Source: JAAFHB01 sp037133495
GTDB lineage: Bacteria > Bacteroidota > Bacteroidia > Bacteroidales > Prolixibacteraceae
DNA length: 64,000 nucleotides
Reading direction: 5' to 3'
Assembly: GCA_037133495.1 (NCBI GenBank)
Contig: JBAXOA010000002.1
Coordinates: 1 to 64,000, forward strand
This document shows, one piece after another, positions 18,667 to 26,093 of this stretch (the first letter of the stretch is position 1; every line of letters starts with the position of its first letter). Under the pieces are notes generated by a model, which was given only the letters and a program-made list of their open reading frames with translations, searched no databases and had not been told where the DNA came from. The position numbers and the translations under genes are program-made.

Positions 18667-20250
18667 ATGAAACACAACTTATTCATCATAGGAATATTGG
18701 TTTTAACTTTGTTTTCGTGCAATCAATCCGCCATAACTGACAGTAAAACTATTTCTCCGGAAGTTCTTAAAGACAAGATTGCAGGAGGATGGGCAGGTAA
18801 AATGATTGGCGTTACTTATGGCGCTCCAACCGAGTTTAAAGCGCTAAGTAAAACGTTTGAGGATTCGATAAAATGGACAACCAAAGACATTAAAGGCAGT
18901 ATGTGGCAGGACGATATTTACGTTCAGCTAACCTTTTTAATGGCGATGGATGAATATGGAATTAATGCCCCGGCAAAAAAGTTTCAGGAATTACTTGCCA
19001 AGGCCGGTTATGGATTGTGGCATGCCAATATGCAGGCCCGCAAAAACTATTTCGACAGTATTTTCCCTCCGCAATCCGGAAGTCCCGAATTCAGTATGCA
19101 CGCCGATGACATTGATTTTCAGATTGAATCTGATTATCTCGGCTTTATGTGCCCCGGAATGCCGCAGGTAGCCACCCAAATGGCAGACAAAATTGGTCAT
19201 ATCATGAATTACGGGGATGGCGTTTATGGAGGTATTTTCGTTGCAGCGCTCTATTGCGAAGCTTTTTTTGAATCAGACATTCCAACATTAATCAATACAG
19301 CGACTCAATCAATACCTGAAAAAAGTGCTTATCGTGCCATTATTCAGGATGTGATTCAATATCACAAGCAATATCCAGCCGATTGGAGAGCTGCCTGGAA
19401 TGTGCTTGAAGCAAAATGGGGTAATATTGACATTTGCGGCGCCGGCCAACCTTTTAATATAGATGCTACACTCAATGGCGCTTACATTGCTATGGGATTA
19501 TTATATGGAAACGGAGATCCGATGCAAACAATGGAGATTTCAACCAGGTGTGGACAAGATTCAGATTGTAATCCTTCCAATGCAATGGCAGTGCTTGGTG
19601 TCATAAATGGATTCAGCGGATTACCCAAAGAGATGCAGGATGGTGTTACTGCCGTCGGTGACTCGTTGTTTATTCATACAACTTATTCTTTTAGTTCAGC
19701 CGTGAACAGCACCTTTAATTACGCGCTTCAACTGATTCAAAAAGAAGGAGGTAAAGTGTCTGAAAATGAGATATTAATCAAGTTACAACAGCCACAACCA
19801 TTACCACTTGAAGTATCTTATCCGAACACAGCATTCAAAAACATGATACCTGTTTTTGAATCCAAAGAGTGGAAATTTACAGGTGATTGGAAAATACACG
19901 AAATAACTACCTGGCAGAAGAAAATAGAAAAACAATCAAAGGTATCCGGAAAAGCAGGCGATTCAGCAGAATTGAAGTTCACCGGCGCCGGCATATCTAT
20001 CGAGGGAAATTGGTATAAAGATGGCGGCAAAGCCGATGTTTACGTGGATGGAAAATTACACCGAACAATTGATACCCATTATTTTTATGCCGATCAACAA
20101 CATACTACCAGCATCTGGCACATCATGAATTTACAGCCATGCGAACATACCGTCAAACTGGTGGTCAAAGGCGAAAAACGACCTGAGGCCACAGGAACCA
20201 ATGTTTATCTTACCAAGGCATTCGTTTTCAATACTGCTTCAGTACAATAA
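18667..20250 (+). CDS. Secreted ADP-ribosylglycohydrolase-fold lipoprotein
   Basis: 527 residues with a lipoprotein signal (LFSC, Cys at residue 18). The ADP-ribosylglycohydrolase fold is marked by IAGGWAGKMIGVTYG near residue 37, the metal-binding WQDDIYVQLTF near residue 80 and the C-terminal metal motif CGQDSDCNPSNAMAVLG near residue 300. In classical enzymes the last motif is GGDTDTN; here the second Asp position differs. The last 130 residues form a beta-sandwich (IEGNWYKDGGKADVYVDG) that looks carbohydrate-binding. Since the protein is exported and sits in a PUL, an O- or N-glycosidase role is more likely than ADP-ribose removal; that is inference. It starts 21 bases behind the decayed gene, with the beta-helix gene 11 bases after it. 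Confidence 0.82.
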   Translation: MKHNLFIIGILVLTLFSCNQSAITDSKTISPEVLKDKIAGGWAGKMIGVTYGAPTEFKALSKTFEDSIKWTTKDIKGSMWQDDIYVQLTFLMAMDEYGINAPAKKFQELLAKAGYGLWHANMQARKNYFDSIFPPQSGSPEFSMHADDIDFQIESDYLGFMCPGMPQVATQMADKIGHIMNYGDGVYGGIFVAALYCEAFFESDIPTLINTATQSIPEKSAYRAIIQDVIQYHKQYPADWRAAWNVLEAKWGNIDICGAGQPFNIDATLNGAYIAMGLLYGNGDPMQTMEISTRCGQDSDCNPSNAMAVLGVINGFSGLPKEMQDGVTAVGDSLFIHTTYSFSSAVNSTFNYALQLIQKEGGKVSENEILIKLQQPQPLPLEVSYPNTAFKNMIPVFESKEWKFTGDWKIHEITTWQKKIEKQSKVSGKAGDSAELKFTGAGISIEGNWYKDGGKADVYVDGKLHRTIDTHYFYADQQHTTSIWHIMNLQPCEHTVKLVVKGEKRPEATGTNVYLTKAFVFNTASVQ

Positions 20251-20261
20251 TTTATAATCCA

Positions 20262-22028
20262 ATGAACGCTAAATATATATTAATCAATTTATTGTTTCTT
20301 TTTCCGGGAGTACAAATTGGATTTTCTCAATCGTCACCCGTTCGAGGCCATACTGTTCCGTTGCACGAAAGCATAAAGGCGATTGCAGCTAAGTACAATC
20401 AAGCTTTGCTGGGAGAAAACACATTTGTATTCGATGCGTCTATGGATATGAAGGAAGCTCAAACCTTGATCGACTCCATTTATGCCGGTCAGGTCTTTCC
20501 CACAAATGAGTTTTCCAAAAACCGTTATACACTGTTGTTTAAACCCGGAACCTACAAGTTAGATGTCAGGGTTGGTTACTACATGCACGTTATGGGTTTG
20601 GGGAATTCACCCGAAGATGTGGTGATTGTTGGTGCTGTCAGGTCTAATGCATCGAAAGGTCATGTGCTGTGTAATTTTTGGCGAACAGCAGAAAATTTAA
20701 CAATTGTACCTTCCATCGATTCAACAAATACCTGGGCTGTTTCACAAGCGGCTCCTTTGCGTCGTGTTTTTGTAAAAGGAAATTTAAAATTGCACGATGG
20801 TGCTTCCAGCGGAGGTTTCATGGCAAACTGTAAAATTGAAGGGACGGTATTTTCCGGCTCGCAACAACAATGGCTAACCAGAAATTCTGTTTTTAAAAAA
20901 TGGGACGGTGGCGTATGGAACATGATGTATGTAGGCGTTTCCAATGCTCCAAAAGAGAACTGGCCCGAAAAACCAGTTACCACCATCAAAGAAACACCAG
21001 AAGTTCGTGAAAAACCTTACTGGATTTATTCCGGAGGGAAGTATATTTTAAAAATACCACCATTAAAGAAAAATTCAATCGGTGTTGACTGGGATAAACA
21101 AATCAATGGAGAAAAGAGTGTTTCAATCAATGATTTTTATATCGCTAAACCAGATTTTGACAATGCTGAATCAATTAATCAAGCGCTAAAGAAAGGGAAA
21201 CACATCCTTTTTACACCAGGAATTTATTTTTTATCAGAAAGCCTGAAGGTTAAGCGTTCAGGAACAGTTATGATGGGAATTGGAATGGCAACACTGGTTC
21301 CTGAAAAGGGGAATAAAGTGATTGAAGTTTCAGATGTTGATGGTGTTACTATTGCGAGCTTGCTTATTGATGCAGCAAAAATCCCATCTGAGACGCTTAT
21401 GCAGGTTGGAAAACCCGGATCGAAAAAGAATCATGCAGCAAATCCCACCTATTTATTTGATGTGTTTTTCCGTGTTGGCGGCCCACACGAAGGATTGGCA
21501 TCGCATTGTCTTGTAATCAATAGTAATAACGTATGTGCCGATCACGTTTGGCTTTGGAGAGCTGATCATGGTACGGGCGTAGGCTGGGACAAAAACAAAT
21601 GTGCCAACGGTTTGATCGTGAATGGTGACAATGTGACCATTTATGGTTTGTTTAACGAACATTTTCAGGAATACCAGACTATTTGGAATGGCGAAAATGG
21701 CCGGGTTTATTTTTACCAAAGCGAAATGCCCTATGATCCGCCAACGGTCGATGCCTGGAAACACGGCGAATCCTTTGGATATGCTTCATACAAAGTTGGA
21801 GATCAGGTCAGAAATCATCAGGCTTGGGGCGTAGGTATTTACAATGTATTTTACAATGCCCCGGTGATAGTCGATCAGGCCATTGAAACACCTGCCGTAG
21901 TAGAAAATGGATTTTACCATAAAGTCATTATTTGGCTAAACGGAAATAAGGAAAGTGTTGTGAAGAGCATCATTAACGGCAAAGGTGGAAGCCTAAACAG
22001 TTCAAACAGAAAAGCGACCATGAAGTAA
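20262..22028 (+). CDS. Secreted right-handed beta-helix protein, GH55-like
   Basis: 588 residues with a signal peptide ending near GFSQ at residue 23. Two beta-helix lobes are visible: residues 60-220 (TLLFKPGTYKLDVRVGYYMH) and 290-520 (HILFTPGIYFLSESLKVKRS, VCADHVWLWRADHGTG). The doubled FxPGxY entry motif is typical of GH55 and its relatives, which hydrolyse beta-1,3-linked glucans or related chains. No catalytic glutamate can be assigned by eye. It ends PUL 1 and probably shares an mRNA with the ADP-ribosylglycohydrolase-fold gene. Confidence 0.65.
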   Translation: MNAKYILINLLFLFPGVQIGFSQSSPVRGHTVPLHESIKAIAAKYNQALLGENTFVFDASMDMKEAQTLIDSIYAGQVFPTNEFSKNRYTLLFKPGTYKLDVRVGYYMHVMGLGNSPEDVVIVGAVRSNASKGHVLCNFWRTAENLTIVPSIDSTNTWAVSQAAPLRRVFVKGNLKLHDGASSGGFMANCKIEGTVFSGSQQQWLTRNSVFKKWDGGVWNMMYVGVSNAPKENWPEKPVTTIKETPEVREKPYWIYSGGKYILKIPPLKKNSIGVDWDKQINGEKSVSINDFYIAKPDFDNAESINQALKKGKHILFTPGIYFLSESLKVKRSGTVMMGIGMATLVPEKGNKVIEVSDVDGVTIASLLIDAAKIPSETLMQVGKPGSKKNHAANPTYLFDVFFRVGGPHEGLASHCLVINSNNVCADHVWLWRADHGTGVGWDKNKCANGLIVNGDNVTIYGLFNEHFQEYQTIWNGENGRVYFYQSEMPYDPPTVDAWKHGESFGYASYKVGDQVRNHQAWGVGIYNVFYNAPVIVDQAIETPAVVENGFYHKVIIWLNGNKESVVKSIINGKGGSLNSSNRKATMK

Positions 22029-22110
22029 TCATTCATGACAATTATGTATGTCAATGTAGGTTGTCCGGAATACTGAGATCTTACTAATAACAAAAGGATT
22101 AAAAAAACTC

Positions 22111-22214
22111 GCTCCACCGGATATGTTATCCTGGGGTAACTGACAGGGAATTTGCAATTCCCCGCTCATGAATCTGAAGAAATGGCGCTGCATAAAGCTT
22201 GGCAGCGGATGGTG
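22111..22214 (+). repeat. Repeat R1, copy 1 (104 bp)
   Basis: A 104-bp element that matches 25695-25798 with about eight mismatches and no gap, and the first 58 bp of which match 24673-24730. It contains two small hairpins: GGATATGTTATCC and GGGAATTTGCAATTCCC. No coding sense is apparent. Confidence 0.8.
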
Positions 22215-22287
22215 AGTCATTGACCAAGTATCGTTCAATTCGGCGTACGAGGAGGAACTATAGATTGAGCAGCGAAACCATGTTGTT

Positions 22288-22412
22288 GCGGATTTGTAAT
22301 CTGCGCCATCAAGTCTTGGATTTGCAATCCGAATTACTGTGATTGTGCGAATTTGTAATCCATTTTATATCAGGCAAATTCCATATCTGAAGGGCGCGGA
22401 TTTCAAATCCGC
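22288..22412. repeat. Cluster of four GGATTTGTAATCC-type hairpins
   Basis: Units lie at 22288-22304 (GCGGATTTGTAATCTGC), 22318-22330 (GGATTTGCAATCC), 22347-22361 (GCGAATTTGTAATCC) and 22396-22412 (GCGGATTTCAAATCCGC, a perfect palindrome about one base). Related units occur inside R1 and at 26038-26060. This is a REP-like family of short RNA-foldable palindromes. Confidence 0.6.
22327..22383 (+). repeat. Repeat R3, copy 1
   Basis: The stretch running from CCGAATTACTGTGATTGTGC to about 22383 matches 35837-35889 with a few changes. In both places it lies just behind the 3' end of an SGNH-hydrolase sequence, so the pair marks an ancient duplication of that segment. Confidence 0.65.
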
Positions 22413-22582
22413 ACCAGCACGAGATTGCTTGCCTTTGCAATATCTTCGATTACGTGACTTCCTCCAATGATCCATAACATATCGAACCCTCGCAGGGCAT
22501 CCAACATCAGCCGGGTTGGATTTAATGATTGTTTATCCATCAACCATTTTTGTTTTGATTGGTAAATTTTAACTTTGGAAAA

Positions 22583-22625
22583 GTGACCGGGTGGCTATTC
22601 ACGACCTGAACAACCACCCGGTCAC
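22583..22625. terminator. 12-bp inverted repeat behind the SGNH remnant
   Basis: GTGACCGGGTGG (22583-22594) pairs perfectly with CCACCCGGTCAC (22614-22625) around 19 bases. On the minus strand it lies 12 bases after the remnant's stop and is followed by TTTT, so it may be the terminator of the lost gene. Confidence 0.55.
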
Positions 22626-22636
22626 TAAAATGGAAT

Positions 22637-22760
22637 TTATTTGCTCAAAATTTCCCGGATCACCTTTTCGTAAGCATCAGCATCTGCTCTCATACCATAA
22701 TCGGTGGGATGAATCCCGTCAACCCAGCTCCCACTAGGTTGTAACGAGTGGTAAGTTGTT
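22637..22760 (-). pseudogene. C-terminal remnant of an SGNH hydrolase
   Basis: On the minus strand the last 30 codons read WVDGIHPTDYGMRADADAY and end in VIREILSK with a stop at 22637-22639. This matches the C-terminus of the intact SGNH hydrolase at 35953-37107 (DGIHPTDYGMRAYADAYEKV), including the catalytic D-x-x-H. Similarity to the intact copy ends just upstream, near 22721. The frame stays open about 120 bases further but does not resemble the intact copy. Most of the gene is gone and the fragment cannot be functional. Confidence 0.75.
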
Positions 22761-22933
22761 TTGCAATGCCATGCCGAATTATACCATAAGTCCCGATTCC
22801 AGTTCTTTTTGGATACGATGAATAAGGAAAAGGGAGATTGAGCAAATTAAACTTTTTACCGGCAAGAGTGCGTACCGATTCAATGGGTTATTTGCGACCA
22901 GTAATGAGACCTGAAACTATAATTTTAAAATAC

Positions 22934-24187
22934 TTAAACCCCAAGCGAAGCAAGTGAAATAACATTTATTCCGTCAGCCCGTGTGTAGCTTATTCCTGTA
23001 CCTGTAATAATATTCAAAGATTGAGGCGCCTGTGTTTTTGTTGTATCAATCACAGCGGCAAATTTAGTTAGATTGGCGGCGGCGACGTCAATTTGCCCCG
23101 TTCCGAGTTTGATTTCAAAGGCAGCATATTCACCGGAATATTTTTGTACGATTGCATCTACTTCGAGACTTGAAGAATCGCGGTAATGATACACTTTTGC
23201 ATCATTTGCCTGCGCATAAACACGAAGCTCGTGTGTGGCAAGCGACTCAAAAAGAAAGCCAGTGAATTTCAGGTCGGAAAGTAATGACTTTTTATTTGCG
23301 CCGAGTGCAGCTACAGCAAGCGAAACATCTGTAAAATGACGTTTAGGAGCTTTTCTGAGCAGAGCAGAAGAACGTAAATGTGTATTCCATGCGGGCTGAT
23401 TTTCAACAATCATCAGACGTTCGAGCGCATCGAGATAATCGTAGATCGTCGGGCGTGAAACGGTGCCACGCTCTTTTTCAAAAATGTCGGTTTCTATCGA
23501 AACGGTTTCAACGGTTGTGGCGGTATTTCTTGCCAGCGACCGAAGCAGATGATGTATTTTGGCAGGGTCGCGTTTCACATTTGAAACACGGCTCATATCT
23601 ACTTCTGCAAGCAAATCAATATATGCACGGTTTATGTCAGTAGCCTGTGTAATACTTTTATTTATTAAACCGGGGAAACCACCGGTTATAATTTTCTCAA
23701 TGACAAATTCCAAATTAGTTGCGTCATCGTAAATATCAACCCCACCACCTTCCAAAAGTGCTTTTAAACTGATTTTTCCTGACGAATGTCCCAATTCCAG
23801 CCAACTCATCGTGCGCATATCTAGTGTTGTAAACCTCCCTGCACCGGAGTGTTTCTTTGCCGTTTCATCAGGATTTGTCGAGCCTGTAAGAATGAATTGT
23901 GCAGGTAAAGCACGTTTGTCAACTTCGTGGCGGATAAGATTCCAGAGTTTGGGCTGTTCCTGCCATTCGTCTATCAGGCGTGGCGGGTTACCAAGCAAAA
24001 GGCGGCTCGGTGAGGCGTCCATCAGCAGGGGTACTTGCGGGTCGGTATCAACTTCCAAAATACTTTTTGCAAATTGCTTTGCAGATTCTGTTTTTCCGCA
24101 TGCTTTTGCACCACGAATCAGCACAGCTCCTGCCGCCTGTAATTTGCGCTGAAGTTCTATGTCTGTTATTCGATTTATATATGCCAT
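22934..24187 (-). CDS. AAA+ ATPase with DUF4143 domain (ATPase 2)
   Basis: 417 residues, cytoplasmic. Walker A is GAKACGKTES near residues 26-35. The Walker B position reads RLIDEWQEQP near residue 90, a W replacing the common IQ. LTGSTNPDE is the sensor region. DUF4143 starts near residue 210 and ends in a nuclease-like lobe, LEVDAIVQKYSGEYAAFEIK, with the complete E/D...E-x-K set near residue 350. It belongs to a different subgroup from ATPases 3 and 4. Upstream lie four tandem 23-bp repeats and a palindrome, and R1 copies lie on both sides. Function is unknown; a self-regulated accessory module is inferred. Confidence 0.86.
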   Translation of the reverse strand: MAYINRITDIELQRKLQAAGAVLIRGAKACGKTESAKQFAKSILEVDTDPQVPLLMDASPSRLLLGNPPRLIDEWQEQPKLWNLIRHEVDKRALPAQFILTGSTNPDETAKKHSGAGRFTTLDMRTMSWLELGHSSGKISLKALLEGGGVDIYDDATNLEFVIEKIITGGFPGLINKSITQATDINRAYIDLLAEVDMSRVSNVKRDPAKIHHLLRSLARNTATTVETVSIETDIFEKERGTVSRPTIYDYLDALERLMIVENQPAWNTHLRSSALLRKAPKRHFTDVSLAVAALGANKKSLLSDLKFTGFLFESLATHELRVYAQANDAKVYHYRDSSSLEVDAIVQKYSGEYAAFEIKLGTGQIDVAAANLTKFAAVIDTTKTQAPQSLNIITGTGISYTRADGINVISLASLGV

Positions 24188-24206
24188 AATTAGTTAGTAA
24201 TTAAGA

Positions 24207-24224
24207 GGTAAAATCAATTTTACC
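24207..24224 (-). promoter_or_regulatory. Perfect-arm palindrome in the ATPase 2 leader
   Basis: GGTAAAATCAATTTTACC has 8-bp perfect arms around a 2-base centre, 20 bases ahead of the ATPase 2 start codon. A CATCTTTG box on the minus strand (24226-24233) next to it resembles a -7 element. An operator or leader hairpin are both possible. Confidence 0.45.
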
Positions 24225-24240
24225 GCAAAGATGCAAAAAT

Positions 24241-24332
24241 TATTTTACAAATAGATAGGATTATATTTTACAAATTATCAGACATTTAATTTACGTATTA
24301 TTGGTTTTTTGTTTTACAAATTTGTAAGCCGA
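24241..24332 (-). promoter_or_regulatory. Four tandem 23-bp repeats upstream of ATPase 2
   Basis: Units begin at 24241, 24264, 24287 and 24310, exactly 23 bases apart. Their 12-base cores are TATTTTACAAAT, TATTTTACAAAT, TAATTTACGTAT and TGTTTTACAAAT. The last unit extends into a perfect 14-bp palindrome, TTACAAATTTGTAA (24314-24327), so TTACAAAT is probably the half-site of a dimeric DNA-binding protein. The tails of the units are not conserved, which fits binding sites rather than a coding or structural repeat. Confidence 0.6.
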
Positions 24333-24339
24333 TATATAA

Positions 24340-24483
24340 AACAGGCAACTGATTTTGTATTGCTTAAAATATGAAATACGCATTGAAAAAGCAATCTTAT
24401 TTGGTTCTGTTGCTAAAAATGAACTGAGAGAATATTCTGATATCGATATTGCTTTAATTTCTAATTTGTTACGATGCCAATAA
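24340..24483 (+). pseudogene. Remnant of an MNT-type nucleotidyltransferase
   Basis: A 47-codon open stretch encodes RIEKAILFGSVAKNELREYS followed by DIDIALIS. This is the GSxxxxxxxxxSDIDxAL signature of minimal nucleotidyltransferases, the antidote part of HEPN/MNT modules. It lacks a proper start, ends in a stop straight after the motif, and has no HEPN gene next to it. Confidence 0.6.
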
Positions 24484-24492
24484 TTACTTTGA

Positions 24493-24705
24493 AAACCAGA
24501 AACAGTAGCGCTATTTTTAAATAATGTTCCTTTTGTGTTGAGCGATCCTGAAGAAATCGTACGGATGATAACAGGTACGGATTATATCGGGATCCTTCCC
24601 GACAACGTTGTTCCACGCTATTGCGCCAATCTGTTTCCCCACGAAGATCGGATTATTGATTTCATGAATCCCGCTTCCCCGGATATGCTATCCTGGGGTA
24701 ACTGA
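24493..24705 (+). pseudogene. Degenerate coding fragment of unknown origin
   Basis: In the same frame as the MNT remnant, but after two stops, 70 codons stay open and read protein-like (NNVPFVLSDPEEIVRMITG, then ILPDNVVPRYCANLFPHEDR). I do not recognise the family. The reading frame runs into R1 copy 2 (24673-24730), which supplies its stop codon, so the tail is certainly not original. Confidence 0.4.
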
Positions 24706-24730
24706 CTGGGAATTTGCAATTTCCACTCCC
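24673..24730 (+). repeat. Repeat R1, copy 2 (truncated, 58 bp)
   Basis: Matches the first 58 bases of R1 copies 1 and 3, including both small hairpins, with a handful of changes. It lies between the ATPase 2 block and the zeta-toxin operon. Confidence 0.75.
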
Positions 24731-24857
24731 AAAAATCATTCATAAATCTTTGTAAAAGAATAGTTTCATTCAGAACATTCATACACTTGCGAAGGACATT
24801 CTTTAACTTACGAATGAGATCAGGAAATTTAACAATTCCGGATCTCCAATAAATGCT

Positions 24858-24865
24858 TACTTTTG
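24858..24865 (+). promoter_or_regulatory. -7 box of the zeta-toxin operon
   Basis: TACTTTTG fully matches TAnnTTTG. A start near 24872 would leave a very short leader with GAAGG (24876-24880) ahead of the ATG at 24883. This also argues against the upstream ATG at 24853, which would lie in front of the promoter. Confidence 0.5.
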
Positions 24866-24882
24866 TAATAAAATTGAAGGTT

Positions 24883-25074
24883 ATGAAAATCAATTATAAG
24901 TTTCTATCCGATACGGAACCCACAGAAGAGCAATTGCACTTACTAATGCAGGAAGTTGCAGTTGAAGTGAAAAAAAAAGCCAACAAATCGGATGAGCAAT
25001 TTTTTGAACAGCTTCGTCAATCGTTGCTCGTAGCCCAAAAACGGCAACTAACTTTAAATTCTGATGCAAAATGA
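24883..25074 (+). CDS. Small acidic/helical protein, probable antitoxin of the zeta-like toxin
   Basis: 63 residues starting MKINYKFLSDTEPTEEQ, mostly predicted helix and rich in Glu, Lys and Gln, with no membrane segment. The start at 24883 is preferred over 24853 because of the promoter box and the Shine-Dalgarno-like GAAGG. It overlaps the next gene by four bases (ATGA), the tight coupling usual for toxin-antitoxin pairs, and its size suits a toxin-neutralising partner. I do not recognise the sequence family, so the antitoxin call rests on context. Confidence 0.65.
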   Translation: MKINYKFLSDTEPTEEQLHLLMQEVAVEVKKKANKSDEQFFEQLRQSLLVAQKRQLTLNSDAK

Positions 25075-25670
25075 ATATCGACAGACCAAAACTGATAATT
25101 ATTGCAGGGCCAAACGGTTCGGGTAAAACATCGGTTACTGGTAAAATATTAGAGCACCAATGGATTGAAGATTGTTTATATATTAACCCCGATAACATTG
25201 CTCAAGATGAATTCGGAGATTGGAATTCGCCCGAGGCTGTTATTAAAGCCGCGAATAAGGCAGCAGACCTCCGTGAGAAATATCTGTTAAAAAAAGAAGG
25301 AATACTATTTGAAACCGTTTTGTCTGCAACAGATAAACTGGATTATATCAAAAGGGCAAAAGATGCAGGATATTTTATTCGGCTCTTTTATGTTGGAACT
25401 GATCATCCATCTATTAACGCTTCCCGCATTGCACACCGCGTGATGGAAGGCGGGCATGATGTGCCAATTTCAAAAATTATTAGTCGTTTCACTAAATCTA
25501 TTGTAAACTGCAGTATTATTGCACCGCTTGTTGACAGACTTTACGTATACGACAACTCTGTAGAATATGCTGAACCAAAACTTTTGTTCCGAGCTGCAAA
25601 TGGCAAATTGGAAAAAGTATATGCAGATGTTAATATCTGGGCTCAAAACATTTTAGAATCCCTTAGTTGA
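25071..25670 (+). CDS. Zeta-toxin-family P-loop kinase
   Basis: 199 residues. Walker A GPNGSGKTS lies at residues 13-21. YINPDNIAQDEFG follows near residue 44, then FETVLSA near residue 82 and RLFYVGTDHPSINASRIAHR near residue 108, which match the substrate and Arg positions of zeta-toxin-like proteins. Family knowledge: zeta toxins phosphorylate UDP-N-acetylglucosamine and so block wall synthesis; some relatives use other substrates. It overlaps the small upstream gene, giving a compact toxin-antitoxin operon between R1 copies 2 and 3. The length is near that of chromosomal zeta-like proteins. Confidence 0.8.
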   Translation: MNIDRPKLIIIAGPNGSGKTSVTGKILEHQWIEDCLYINPDNIAQDEFGDWNSPEAVIKAANKAADLREKYLLKKEGILFETVLSATDKLDYIKRAKDAGYFIRLFYVGTDHPSINASRIAHRVMEGGHDVPISKIISRFTKSIVNCSIIAPLVDRLYVYDNSVEYAEPKLLFRAANGKLEKVYADVNIWAQNILESLS

Positions 25671-25694
25671 CTCCAAACCATAATCAGCAACACC

Positions 25695-25798
25695 GCTCTG
25701 TCGGATATGTTATCCTGGGGTAACTGACAGGGAATTTGCAATTTCCCGCTCAAGAATCTGAAGTAATGGCGCTGCATAAAACATGACAGCGGATGGTG
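25695..25798 (+). repeat. Repeat R1, copy 3 (104 bp)
   Basis: Full-length partner of 22111-22214, in the same orientation and just behind the zeta-toxin stop codon. Confidence 0.8.
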
Positions 25799-25834
25799 TT
25801 GATTTGTTGTAGAAACTTTTTTAACAGAAATTTT

Positions 25835-25988
25835 AAATCTTCATGTAAGGTCATTGAATAAACCAAGCATGGGACAACTTGTAATTCTTTGCTCCGGTTT
25901 TTAATGCATCACAAATTGCAAATAGTTCCTTACTTTTCTGGAATAGGAGCTAGTTATGCAAATACCATATCTCTCTAAAGACAATTAC
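25835..25988 (+). repeat. Repeat R2, copy 1
   Basis: About 150 bases that match 28221-28371 in patches. Shared words are ATTGAATAAACCAA, GTTTTTAATGCATCACAAA, GCAAATAG and TTATGCAAATAC, in the same order and at nearly the same spacing. It lies behind ATPase 3; the partner copy lies in front of ATPase 4. Confidence 0.7.
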
Positions 25989-26093
25989 AAAACAATACCT
26001 TGCTCCTTAGGATTAACCCAAAAATTTGCAGTCGCTGGTGATGATTTGTAATCGTCACCTTTTAGCCAGGGATTTCCAATGCAACATACCATT

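Larger units (their letters stand above)
22029..22933. other. Repeat-rich gap: left part of the accessory island
   Basis: 905 bases without an intact gene. In order it contains repeat R1 copy 1, four GGATTTGTAATCC-type hairpins, repeat R3 copy 1, a strong inverted repeat (22583-22625) and an SGNH-hydrolase remnant on the minus strand, all listed separately. The last 180 bases before the ATPase gene hold nothing recognised with confidence. Confidence 0.6.
25671..26093. other. Repeat-filled gap behind the zeta toxin
   Basis: 423 bases that contain R1 copy 3, R2 copy 1 and one GATTTGTAATC hairpin (26038-26060, GGTGATGATT pairing with AATCGTCACC). No coding remnant was seen. Confidence 0.6.

Noticed and set aside
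24241..24332. Possible small CRISPR array
   Set aside because: Units are contiguous at 23 bp with only a 12-base core kept; there are no repeat-spacer alternation and no cas genes.
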